A stretch of 64,000 nucleotides of DNA from Marinomonas rhizomae. Lineage in GTDB: Bacteria; Pseudomonadota; Gammaproteobacteria; Pseudomonadales; Marinomonadaceae. The position numbers and the translations under genes are program-made. The first letter of the stretch is position 1. Every line of letters begins with the position of its first letter. This document shows, one piece after another, positions 10,433 to 17,990 of the stretch. The DNA is taken from assembly GCF_024397855.1 (NCBI RefSeq), contig NZ_CP073343.1:1488001-1552000 (forward strand), given 5' to 3'. Under the pieces are notes generated by a model. The model did not search any database and was not told where the DNA came from. It saw nothing but the letters and a program-made list of their open reading frames with translations.

Positions 10433-10658
10433 ATTATATCCTGCATTTTTTATTATAGATTGAACAAATAGACATTTGGTGAGTGTCATTGGCACTTCAA
10501 CATTCACAGGTTTGTCTATTAAAGCATTACAAATGTTTACCTAATCATTCTATTTCTACTATGGCCTTATTTGCAATTAATTGACATAAAAATATGAATT
10601 TATCTTGTATAAAAGTGTTGTGTTTTGTTTATTTGCTGCATTTCAAAGTGCGTATCAA

Positions 10659-10973
10659 TTAAAAATCATGGGGGCTGAGCCACACTTTGATTTTTTGATT
10701 GCCAAGATAGTAGATTTTGCCTGGGTAGCGGGCAATCCCACTAGAACTGAATTCAAATTTGTACGTTCTTTTGATTTTGATTGTTCCATGATGCCAAGTG
10801 GGTTTCCACTCATCACCGCCAACACTGTCTTCCAGTAGTTGCAAGTTTAGCGATTCGCAGTGTTTTTTTGCACTTATTAGAGCCTGCTCTCGTATGGATG
10901 TATTTCTCCACCAAGCGTAAATTACGGCAGAAATTAACAGCAGGATAACAATGTCTGAAAGTTGTAAGTTCAT
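10659..10973 (-). CDS. DUF3301 family small membrane protein
   Basis: Function unknown. The protein of about 104 residues has one N-terminal membrane helix (IVILLLISAVIYAWW) followed by a soluble domain with the conserved DUF3301 pattern: W-R, A-x-x-x-C near KKHCESLNLQLLEDSV, then RTYKFEFSSSGIARYPGKI. I use ATG 10973 in place of an in-frame TTG at 10982. Neither has a strong Shine-Dalgarno sequence. It lies downstream of fldB on the same strand across 257 bp containing two hairpins, so it is probably a separate transcription unit. Confidence 0.82.
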   Translation of the reverse strand: MNLQLSDIVILLLISAVIYAWWRNTSIREQALISAKKHCESLNLQLLEDSVGGDEWKPTWHHGTIKIKRTYKFEFSSSGIARYPGKIYYLGNQKIKVWLSPHDF

Positions 10974-11052
10974 GAGTGCCAACTAAATTTTAATGAAGTT
11001 TTAACATCATAACGAATAGTGGCTAGAAGAAAATAGTTTATGGGAAGAAATA

Positions 11053-11094
11053 CGTGGCTACCTCCAAGCAGGAGAGAAAGGAGAGGTAGCCACG
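11053..11094. repeat. 12-bp perfect inverted repeat hairpin, purine-rich loop
   Basis: CGTGGCTACCTC (11053-11064) is exactly complementary to GAGGTAGCCACG (11083-11094). The 18-nt loop on the plus strand carries GGA twice. No T tract follows in either direction, so it is not a standard terminator. It lies in the 257-bp gap between fldB and the DUF3301 gene. Confidence 0.7.
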
Positions 11095-11145
11095 GGGCTT
11101 CACGCTATATAGAGCAAGTCGTAAAATTATCTCATTGAGTAAAAC

Positions 11146-11191
11146 AAAATTTGGGCATTCGGGGCAGCGAATGTGTGGGTAACCAAATTTT
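11146..11191 (-). terminator. Nested hairpin, candidate fldB terminator
   Basis: AAAATTTGG (11146-11154) pairs with CCAAATTTT (11183-11191), and inside it CATTCG pairs with CGAATG. On the minus strand the outer stem is followed by TTTTGTTTTAC, so it may end the AraC-fldB transcript 40 bp past the fldB stop. Confidence 0.5.
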
Positions 11192-11230
11192 AGTCGTTAG
11201 TTTTAATCAAATGGCCAGTCAGGCGATAAT

Positions 11231-11767
11231 TTAGGCGGCTTCTACTGCTCTCTCAGCGTAAAGTTGGATGACCCACTGCTCAATGCGTTGATCAGTGAGT
11301 TCAAACTGTTGATCTTCATCGATTGCCAAACCGACGAAGGATTCTTTGTTTTCAATGCAGGCCCTAGAGGCTTCAAATTCATAGCCTTCTGTGGACCATT
11401 GACCAATAAAGTTGGTGTTGGTTGGTAGAAGTTTTTCATACAGCCAACCTACCGCGTCGATAAAGTAGTCGCCATAGCCGAACTGGTCGCCTAGTCCGTA
11501 TAGAGCAATAACAGTATCTTCAAGATCGAGTGTGGCTAAACTGTCTCCAATGTCTTCCCAGTCGGATTGAATACCTCCAAAATCCCAAGTCGGTATGCCT
11601 AAAATAAGCATGGGATACTGCTCTAGTTGGCTAAGCTCAATATCCTTGATATTGAATATATCTACTTGTTCACCAAGCTCTTCCCATTGTTTGGCAATCT
11701 TATGCCCAACTTCTTCTGTATTATTTGTATCTGTGCCGTAAATAAGGGCAATTGTTGATTGAGCCAT
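11231..11767 (-). CDS. fldB: Long-chain flavodoxin FldB
   Basis: FMN-binding electron carrier that can replace ferredoxin when iron is short. The 178 residues fit long-chain flavodoxins. The phosphate-binding loop is GTDTNNTEE (about 10-18), the first flavin-stacking tryptophan is in GIPTWDFGGIQSDWE, and the second contact region is YGLGDQFGYGDYFIDAVG. It reads closer to E. coli FldB than FldA (EGYEFEASRA, FVGLAIDED). It begins 23 bp after the stop of the AraC-type gene on the same strand, which has a Fur box, so the pair is probably an iron-repressed operon. That regulation is inferred. Confidence 0.92.
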   Translation of the reverse strand: MAQSTIALIYGTDTNNTEEVGHKIAKQWEELGEQVDIFNIKDIELSQLEQYPMLILGIPTWDFGGIQSDWEDIGDSLATLDLEDTVIALYGLGDQFGYGDYFIDAVGWLYEKLLPTNTNFIGQWSTEGYEFEASRACIENKESFVGLAIDEDQQFELTDQRIEQWVIQLYAERAVEAA

Positions 11768-11790
11768 GTTATGCCTTAACTTTTTAACAT

Positions 11791-12678
11791 TTAGTGGATT
11801 TGTCCATACTGGTGACTACTGACACCAAAGTGTTGAACAAATGCGGCTTCGAACTGATCTTCAGAAAAACCGCTTTGAGCAACAATATGTGACTTAGCGC
11901 TAGGATCTTGTCTTAGTTGAGCTGCCGCAGATTTAATTCGGCTGCGAGTGCAGTAATGCTCAATGGATTGCTCAACGATAAGGTGAAAGCCAATGGCGAG
12001 AGCTTCGGTATTCAGTCCAACCTGTTGAGCTAGACGCTTGATATTTAATGTTTCGTGCTCCGGTGTTTCTATTAGGTTTTGTGCGTGGAAAAGTTTGCTC
12101 TGGCAATCTTCGCATTGTGATAAGTGACTAAGCATTTGTAATTGTTCGATTAGTGTAAATATGACCGAATAAAGGTGTCCAGCAAGGCTGATGGAATGAC
12201 CTTTGTGCGCCAGTATTAACGCCATCGCTGATAGGGTTCTTTCTGTGACAGGAAGTTGGATGATTCCATTCTCATTACCCAATTTATCTCGCATAGTCCT
12301 AAAATGTTGAATAATTTGATCTTCCGTTTCGCCAAGTACGGCGGCCAGGTGTGCGGGGCTAATACGAGCTTGGATTAGGCTATGTTCATCACCTTGTTTC
12401 ATTAGTAGATTGCCGCTTACGTTTTGTGGGCTATAAGATATTTGTACAGAGTTTATGTCTTTTGCTGTTTTTATTGGCCCTGTCCCTAAGAAAGAAAAGT
12501 AGATCCCAGGTTTTGCGTCTTCATAGATTGAAATGTCGTCATTGCTAAACAAATGTTGGTTAAGCAATTCTAGGTTTGGAAGTAAGGCGAGCAGTTTTTT
12601 ATGGCCAGACAGGTGAGCGGCTAATTCTTCTTTAATATTTCCTGCTGTGTCATACACATCACGCATATTTAATTGCAT
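11791..12678 (-). CDS. AraC family transcriptional regulator, probably iron responsive
   Basis: DNA-binding regulator. The C-terminal third (about 205-295) carries the two helix-turn-helix units of AraC proteins (IKRLAQQVGLNTEALAIGFHLI and AQSGFSEDQFEAAFVQHFGVSSHQY). The N-terminal sensor region is diverged and unassigned; its build resembles PchR-like siderophore regulators, but this is a loose likeness. A CxxC pair (QCEDCQS, near 190) is visible. A Fur box lies 19 bp upstream of the ATG, and fldB follows directly. It probably helps control the iron-starvation response; its target genes are not identifiable here. Confidence 0.88.
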   Translation of the reverse strand: MQLNMRDVYDTAGNIKEELAAHLSGHKKLLALLPNLELLNQHLFSNDDISIYEDAKPGIYFSFLGTGPIKTAKDINSVQISYSPQNVSGNLLMKQGDEHSLIQARISPAHLAAVLGETEDQIIQHFRTMRDKLGNENGIIQLPVTERTLSAMALILAHKGHSISLAGHLYSVIFTLIEQLQMLSHLSQCEDCQSKLFHAQNLIETPEHETLNIKRLAQQVGLNTEALAIGFHLIVEQSIEHYCTRSRIKSAAAQLRQDPSAKSHIVAQSGFSEDQFEAAFVQHFGVSSHQYGQIH

Positions 12679-12694
12679 CGTATGTCGCCTTCAT

Positions 12695-12714
12695 TTTGAT
12701 AATGGTTATCATTA
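12695..12714 (-). promoter_or_regulatory. Fur box upstream of the AraC-fldB operon
   Basis: TGATAAT-G-GTTATCA (12697-12711) is a 7-1-7 Fur operator with a single deviation from perfect symmetry. It sits about 19 bp upstream of the ATG, where bound Fur would block transcription. Confidence 0.8.
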
Positions 12715-12737
12715 AAGTTGTTTTTGCGCTTTGATGC

Positions 12738-12775
12738 AAGTGATTCTCATTAATTTTTTTATATGAGAATCACTT
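12738..12775. promoter_or_regulatory. 13-bp perfect inverted repeat, possible operator or second Fur site
   Basis: AAGTGATTCTCAT (12738-12750) and ATGAGAATCACTT (12763-12775) are perfect arms around an AT-rich 12-bp centre. Each arm contains the TGAGAATCA element common in Fur half sites. It lies about 60 bp upstream of the AraC-type gene. On the plus strand it is followed by a T run, so a terminator role is an alternative, but no plus-strand gene is nearby. Confidence 0.5.
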
Positions 12776-12811
12776 TTTTGATATTTTTATCTGATGTGTT
12801 GACGGAAGGGG

Positions 12812-14185
12812 TTAATCTAGATAGTCGGTTCTATTAAGTCCGTACTTTTGCATCTTTTGATTTAGTGTTCGTCGTGGTAGCTGAAGTTGCTCTAGGACAA
12901 GCTGGATGTTGCCTTTTTGTTGTCGAATGCTGGCTTCAATTAAACTGCGTTCAAACTCTTGCACCTTAACGCTAAGAGGAAGTGGTGTGATGGTATCTAT
13001 GTCATCTTGAGCTTGGTAGCCAGCTAAGATTTTTGCAACGCTCGTATTGGGTTCGAGAGCATAACGTAGTGCGACGTTTCTAAGTTCGCGAACATTACCA
13101 GGCCAGCCATATAGCGTCAGTGTCTCATGGTCAATAGGGCTAAGCTGTCTTAAATCACCACCTCGTTCTTTAACTGCGATACGGCAGAAATGTTCAAAGA
13201 GTAGTGGAATGTCAGAACTTCTGTTACGCAAATCTGGGAGATGTATTTGCGAGACATTCAGCCGGAAGAATAAGTCTTGTCTGAAGTTTTCGAGAGTTTG
13301 TAGATCACTTTTTGCAGCGGCTACTACCCTTAAATCTAATTGAATCGTATTGTTGCTACCAACGCGTTCAAGTTGGTTTTCCTGTAATACACGCAATAGC
13401 TTTATTTGCATCGCCAGAGGCATGCTTTCTATTTCATCGAGAAATAAGGTTCCGCCACTGGCGTGTTCGAGCTTACCAATTCTTTGTTTGTTAGCGCTAG
13501 TGAACGCGCCAGCTTCGTGACCGAACAGCTCACTTTCAAAAAGTTCAGCAGGAATAGCGGCACAGTTTATAGCAACAAAGGGGCTGGAGCCTCTAGGGCT
13601 ACAGTCATGTAGTGCCTTTGCGACTAATTCTTTGCCGCAGCCTGTTTTTCCATACACGATGACATGAGTGTCCATGCTTGCAAAGGTTCGAATCTGTTGT
13701 CTGACACGGACGATTTGTTCGTTTTTACCAATAATGGTTTCTTCTAGCCCATGTAAGTCACCAAGGTACTGAGATTGATTGGCATGCTGGAGTTGAACCG
13801 CTCTTAGTTGAATGGCTTTTTCGACCGTTTGCAGTAATCTGTTTGGATCGAAGGGCTTTTCGAGAAAATCAAACGCGCCATCGCGTAAAGCATTGACGGC
13901 GGTGTCGACATCTCCATGTCCCGTTATCAGAATAAATGGCAGTTCATGTTCTTTTGATAGACAGTCGCTCATTAGCGTTAAACCATCGATTGGCGTCATA
14001 CGGATATCACTGACAATAATACAAGGCAATCCAACGCTAAACTGATCTATCAGCTCCTGAGCTTCTTGAAATTCTCTCACTTCATAGTTTGATAATCGTA
14101 ACCATTGGGCCGTGGTCGAACGAACAATATCGTCGTCGTCAAGAAGCCAAATTTCAATGTGATTGCTGGTATTACTGTTTTCCAT
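12812..14185 (-). CDS. dctD: Sigma54-dependent response regulator, DctD-like
   Basis: Transcription activator for RNA polymerase with sigma54, paired with the adjacent DctB-like kinase that in known systems senses C4-dicarboxylates. The 457 residues comprise a receiver domain with phosphoacceptor D60 (IIVSDIRM), a linker, an AAA+ domain (about 145-375) and a Fis-type HTH at the end (NIQLVLEQLQLPRRTLNQKMQKYGL). Walker A is GKTGCGKE, not the usual G-E-T-G-T-G-K-E. The sigma54-contact loop reads GAFTSA in place of GAFTGA. It starts 2 bp after the dctB stop. No dicarboxylate transporter genes are in the window, so the effector is inferred. Confidence 0.9.
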   Translation of the reverse strand: MENSNTSNHIEIWLLDDDDIVRSTTAQWLRLSNYEVREFQEAQELIDQFSVGLPCIIVSDIRMTPIDGLTLMSDCLSKEHELPFILITGHGDVDTAVNALRDGAFDFLEKPFDPNRLLQTVEKAIQLRAVQLQHANQSQYLGDLHGLEETIIGKNEQIVRVRQQIRTFASMDTHVIVYGKTGCGKELVAKALHDCSPRGSSPFVAINCAAIPAELFESELFGHEAGAFTSANKQRIGKLEHASGGTLFLDEIESMPLAMQIKLLRVLQENQLERVGSNNTIQLDLRVVAAAKSDLQTLENFRQDLFFRLNVSQIHLPDLRNRSSDIPLLFEHFCRIAVKERGGDLRQLSPIDHETLTLYGWPGNVRELRNVALRYALEPNTSVAKILAGYQAQDDIDTITPLPLSVKVQEFERSLIEASIRQQKGNIQLVLEQLQLPRRTLNQKMQKYGLNRTDYLD

Positions 14186-14186
14186 A

Positions 14187-16268
14187 TTAGGCCTTTAACA
14201 GTGTTAAGCTGAATACGAGTCTTGAGTCATGGTCATGACTTGCTTTTAGAACGCCATTCATGTCTTTTGCTAGGTTTGCACTAATCGCAAGACCCAGTCC
14301 TAAGCCTTTTCCGATCGGTTTTGTTGTGAAAAAAGGTTCAAATATGTGTGTCAGCTGAGCGCTTTCTATACCTGGACCATTGTCTTGGTAGTTTATGGTT
14401 ATTTTATCGCCATGTGTTTCTAAGAATATTGTAATGTTTGGTGTGATTTTTAGTTCGACACAAGCTTGAATTGAGTTACTGATCAAATTAGAAAATATGC
14501 GCTCTAACCGAGTTGGTTCAGCAATGACAGTGTCTAAATCATTAAATTCAATTTCCCACTGAACGTTTGCGATGTCCTCTCCAAGGCTTTCAATAGCTCG
14601 CTCTACGGAGCTCTTTATCGAGGTGGAGGCAAGCTGTTCTGGTCTTCGGTAGGCAAGTACCTTTAGCTCACTGGTCAGTTTTTGCATTCTTACAACAAGA
14701 GACTCTAGGTCGATGAGCGTTTTTAATGCTTGCTCTGAGTCCTGACGTTTAAGTAACAGCTCTGCGGTGTAGGCTAATGTTCTTATACCGGTTAGTGGTT
14801 GATTTAACTCATGAGCAATGGCAGTGGACATTTGTCCTATGGCGGCAAGTTTTTCCGTTCTCAATAGTTCTTTTTGCGCCGCTTCTAATGCTTTCGTTCG
14901 TTCCAGTACTCGCTCTTCCAAGCGGGTGTTTGCCTCTAGTAAGTTTAGCTCTGCCTTTTTTCGTTTACTAATATCGAGTAACGTCACTAGGTAACCTTGT
15001 GAATCACTCCATTTTAAAGAAGAGACTGAAAGTAGTGCTGGAAAAACTTGGCCGTTCTCTTTTTGCAGGACAACTTCTTGTTCTAGTAAATTCTCTTCGG
15101 ATGGATTCCCCGAAACTTCTTGTGTTTGTAGGGATTTAATAAAAGCCAATGCGATTTGGTTCTCTGGGCTATCAGGTAAGTATTCATATAAATAATGGCT
15201 GTTAAGTTTGGTTCTTTCTCCGAAATAGCGTTGCCCCATTGGGTTGACGAAGGATATTTCACCGCGTTTTGTTAACTGCATCAACCCTACGTGAGTATTT
15301 TCAATCAGGACTCTCTGGCGCTGAGCACTATTAGCAATGAGGATTTCGTTCTCTAGTTTTGAGGCTATTTTCAAAGAACGTTCTCGTCGATAGAGCCAGA
15401 AAAGAAAAATCAGAGCAAAAATCCCAAGGCTAATGAAAGCGATATTTTGGGCTTTTTTATGGATGCCTTTTAAATTTGATAAGTAATGAATTTGCCATTG
15501 TAGATCATCTAAAGTGACATTTTGCAAAAGGTAGTTTTCATCGTTCAGGTGGTAAACTTTGGAGCGGGTATTATTGAGAAACTGCACATCTTTTGGGTCA
15601 TCAAGCCAATTACTCACTAATAGTCGATTTAATTTACTGGCTAAAAATATAAGGCTGTTCTGATCTGTCATGACCACCAGATCATCGAGAAGATTCCATC
15701 GTTCAATCAAATCACTGACGTTAATTCGTACAGAAACAGCACCCGCTAAGCCAGCTTTTGTATACACAGGAGCCAGTACTAGGTGGGCTGACTTGTATTG
15801 CTTTGGATTGTAGCCAGAGACAAGGATGTATTCTCCTTGTTGTTCTCTAAGCACATTGCTCAAGTCTTGTTTGCTGAAGTAGTCGTCTAAATCGAAATTA
15901 GGTGATTGCTCACTGGATACTAAAAGCTCTCCTTGTGCCGACAAAATGAACCAGTCCTGCGTTTTAGATACATGTGTCAGATCTTCTAGATGTCGCTGTA
16001 ATCGCGCTGTTAACACTGGATCTTTAGGGTTGTTCATAAAAGCCAGTAAGCTAGGGTTATCAGCAAGCGCATAGGGAAGAATGTGGTAGTTTTTTAATTC
16101 GCTGCGTAACTCAATTACGTAATCGAGTAGTTTGTCTTGGCCTTCTGAATGCTTATCTATAATCAGCGCCTGATAGGCAATAGTATTCACGCCAAAGAAT
16201 AATAGAGTCAGTACGGAGCATCCGAAGGTAATAAAAAAAAGACGATGTTTACGGAATTGTGAAATCAA
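14187..16268 (-). CDS. dctB: Sensor histidine kinase, DctB-like
   Basis: Membrane histidine kinase of a two-component pair with the following DctD-like regulator. The 693 residues run as follows: TM1 (about 10-32), a periplasmic double-PAS-like (sCache) sensor to about 275, TM2 (NIAFISLGIFALIFLFWLY), a PAS domain near 320-440, a coiled coil, the dimerization domain with phosphoaccepting histidine in AIAHELNQPLTG (about H485), and an ATPase domain ending with GLGLGLAIS. The periplasmic sensor plus partner fit C4-dicarboxylate sensing. It lies 46 bp downstream of the AEC transporter on the same strand. Confidence 0.9.
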   Translation of the reverse strand: MISQFRKHRLFFITFGCSVLTLLFFGVNTIAYQALIIDKHSEGQDKLLDYVIELRSELKNYHILPYALADNPSLLAFMNNPKDPVLTARLQRHLEDLTHVSKTQDWFILSAQGELLVSSEQSPNFDLDDYFSKQDLSNVLREQQGEYILVSGYNPKQYKSAHLVLAPVYTKAGLAGAVSVRINVSDLIERWNLLDDLVVMTDQNSLIFLASKLNRLLVSNWLDDPKDVQFLNNTRSKVYHLNDENYLLQNVTLDDLQWQIHYLSNLKGIHKKAQNIAFISLGIFALIFLFWLYRRERSLKIASKLENEILIANSAQRQRVLIENTHVGLMQLTKRGEISFVNPMGQRYFGERTKLNSHYLYEYLPDSPENQIALAFIKSLQTQEVSGNPSEENLLEQEVVLQKENGQVFPALLSVSSLKWSDSQGYLVTLLDISKRKKAELNLLEANTRLEERVLERTKALEAAQKELLRTEKLAAIGQMSTAIAHELNQPLTGIRTLAYTAELLLKRQDSEQALKTLIDLESLVVRMQKLTSELKVLAYRRPEQLASTSIKSSVERAIESLGEDIANVQWEIEFNDLDTVIAEPTRLERIFSNLISNSIQACVELKITPNITIFLETHGDKITINYQDNGPGIESAQLTHIFEPFFTTKPIGKGLGLGLAISANLAKDMNGVLKASHDHDSRLVFSLTLLKA

Positions 16269-16314
16269 AGAGAGTCTCGCTAGCCTTTAATATATTTACC
16301 AGCTCTTAATCGGT

Positions 16315-17271
16315 TTAGATTAAATTCAAGCTGCGTAACAAAGTAACGCCAATACTGGTAGTAATCAAGGATGCGATGGTTGTTATAACGATGATGTTTG
16401 CCGCCAACGTAGAGTTGCCATTCATCGCCCTGACCATAATATAGCTTGCTGAAGCGGTTGGAGCTGAGGACATTAGGAATAATACGCCGAGTTCCATGCC
16501 GCGGTAGCCTAATAAATAGCCACCAAATGTCAGTATGAAAGGGATGAAAATAAGCTTACCAATGGATGCTAATATCGCACCTAGCATACCCTTCTTCAAA
16601 GACTTAAAGTTGAGTGATGCACCTGCACACAGCAATGCTAACGGTAGTGTCATTTGTGCAAAATAATCACCTGCTTTATAAAGCGTTGTAGGAAGTGATA
16701 GTCCCGTTAGTGTTGTAATAAAGGCTGCTAAGATGGCAATAATTAGAGGGTTTTTTGCTATGCCCTTTAGAATGCCTATCAAGCTTGCATTTGTTCCCAG
16801 TGCTCGACTAAGCCCAATGACAGAGAGGATGTTGAATAATATCGTGACGCCGCCTAGGTACACTGACGCTACAGAAAAAACATCATTTCCATAGGCATTT
16901 ACGCAATAGGCCAAACCAATAATGCCCATATTTGAGCGGAAAGCGCCTTGAACCAAAACGGCGCGTTGTGCTTTATCCGACTCCCAAATAGACAATACTA
17001 GTTCTAGTGCAATATAAGTCACTGTGACCGCTATCATTGCATATAACACTAATGATAAATCGGTGTTTGATGAAATATCGCTTTTGGAAATGCTAATGAA
17101 GAGTAGAGCAGGAAGTGTAACGTTGAACACCAATTTGGATGCAACATCAATGAAGTTGTCATTGATGATTCGTATTCGGTATAGAATTACTCCTAATGCC
17201 AATATCAAAAATATTGGCATTGTTATAGAGAAAGAAAATACCAGTACATCCAAAAAATTGTTCAACGCCAT
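16315..17271 (-). CDS. AEC (auxin efflux carrier) family transporter
   Basis: Inner-membrane secondary transporter of 318 residues with about ten hydrophobic helices. The bile/arsenite/riboflavin transporter-like fold is suggested by repeated halves and a polar break such as CAGASLNF in the middle. Substrates of bacterial members are often organic acids such as malate or malonate, but this one cannot be assigned. It lies 16 bp downstream of the BaeR-like regulator and 46 bp upstream of dctB on the same strand, so co-transcription is likely. Its place before a dicarboxylate-type kinase hints at organic acid transport (inference). Confidence 0.85.
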   Translation of the reverse strand: MALNNFLDVLVFSFSITMPIFLILALGVILYRIRIINDNFIDVASKLVFNVTLPALLFISISKSDISSNTDLSLVLYAMIAVTVTYIALELVLSIWESDKAQRAVLVQGAFRSNMGIIGLAYCVNAYGNDVFSVASVYLGGVTILFNILSVIGLSRALGTNASLIGILKGIAKNPLIIAILAAFITTLTGLSLPTTLYKAGDYFAQMTLPLALLCAGASLNFKSLKKGMLGAILASIGKLIFIPFILTFGGYLLGYRGMELGVLFLMSSAPTASASYIMVRAMNGNSTLAANIIVITTIASLITTSIGVTLLRSLNLI

Positions 17272-17287
17272 TCCTTAGAGAAAGGTT

Positions 17288-17968
17288 TTACTGATCGTTG
17301 TTTTCGAAGCGATAGCCTGCGCCATAAACAGAATGGATAACGTTTAATTCAGGTGCCACAGCAGAGATTTTTTTACGCAATTTTTTGATATGGCTGTCAA
17401 TAGTACGATCACTCACTACGCGGCTGTCAGCATAGATGCTTTTCATGATAAGGTCTCGGCCGAAAACGCGACCAGGTTCCTTGATAAGCAACTGAAGTAA
17501 TTGAAACTCAACGGTTGTTAAGTCGATTAAATCGCCTTTGTAAGTCGCGCGCAGACGATCTACATCTAGGTCGAAGCCGTCTGTTCTTGGCGATTCTGCT
17601 TGATCTAGCTCCACACGGCGTAGGTTGGCTTTTACACGAGCAACAATCTCACGTGGGCTAAATGGTTTACATACATAGTCGTCTGCGCCCATTTCCAAAC
17701 CAATCAAGCGATCGATTTCTTCGGCTTTTGCCGTCACCATGATGATGGGTACGCCGCTGAATTGACGAACTTGTTTACAGATTTCTACACCGTCTAAACC
17801 GGGTAGCATTAGATCTAACAGAACGATATCAACTTGGTTGTTTTTGATATAGTTAACAGCAATGTCACCACGGTCAAGGTGATGCGGTTCATAGCCTGCT
17901 TGTTCTAAGTAAGCTGTCATGAGTTCTGCTAGTTTTGGTTCGTCTTCAATAATCAGTACTTTGCTCAT
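17288..17968 (-). CDS. baeR: OmpR-family response regulator, BaeR-like
   Basis: Two-component regulator of 226 residues. The receiver domain (1-115) has acidic residues IEDEP at 7-11, phosphoacceptor D52 (LLDLMLPG) and lysine in VCKPFSPRE. The winged-helix domain (about 130-222) ends VYGAGYRFE. The sequence tracks E. coli BaeR closely by memory (EDEPKLAEL, VTAKAEEIDRLIGLEMGADDYVCKPFSP). BaeR controls envelope-stress and efflux genes; whether the regulon is the same here is unknown. It follows the sensor kinase by 22 bp. Confidence 0.88.
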   Translation of the reverse strand: MSKVLIIEDEPKLAELMTAYLEQAGYEPHHLDRGDIAVNYIKNNQVDIVLLDLMLPGLDGVEICKQVRQFSGVPIIMVTAKAEEIDRLIGLEMGADDYVCKPFSPREIVARVKANLRRVELDQAESPRTDGFDLDVDRLRATYKGDLIDLTTVEFQLLQLLIKEPGRVFGRDLIMKSIYADSRVVSDRTIDSHIKKLRKKISAVAPELNVIHSVYGAGYRFENNDQ

Positions 17969-17990
17969 AATATTATTCGTTCCTGTTCGT

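Noticed and set aside
10433..10507. Longer start of the chemoreceptor at ATG 10507
   Set aside because: AGGA seven bases before ATG 10432 and the position of the first membrane helix favour the shorter form.
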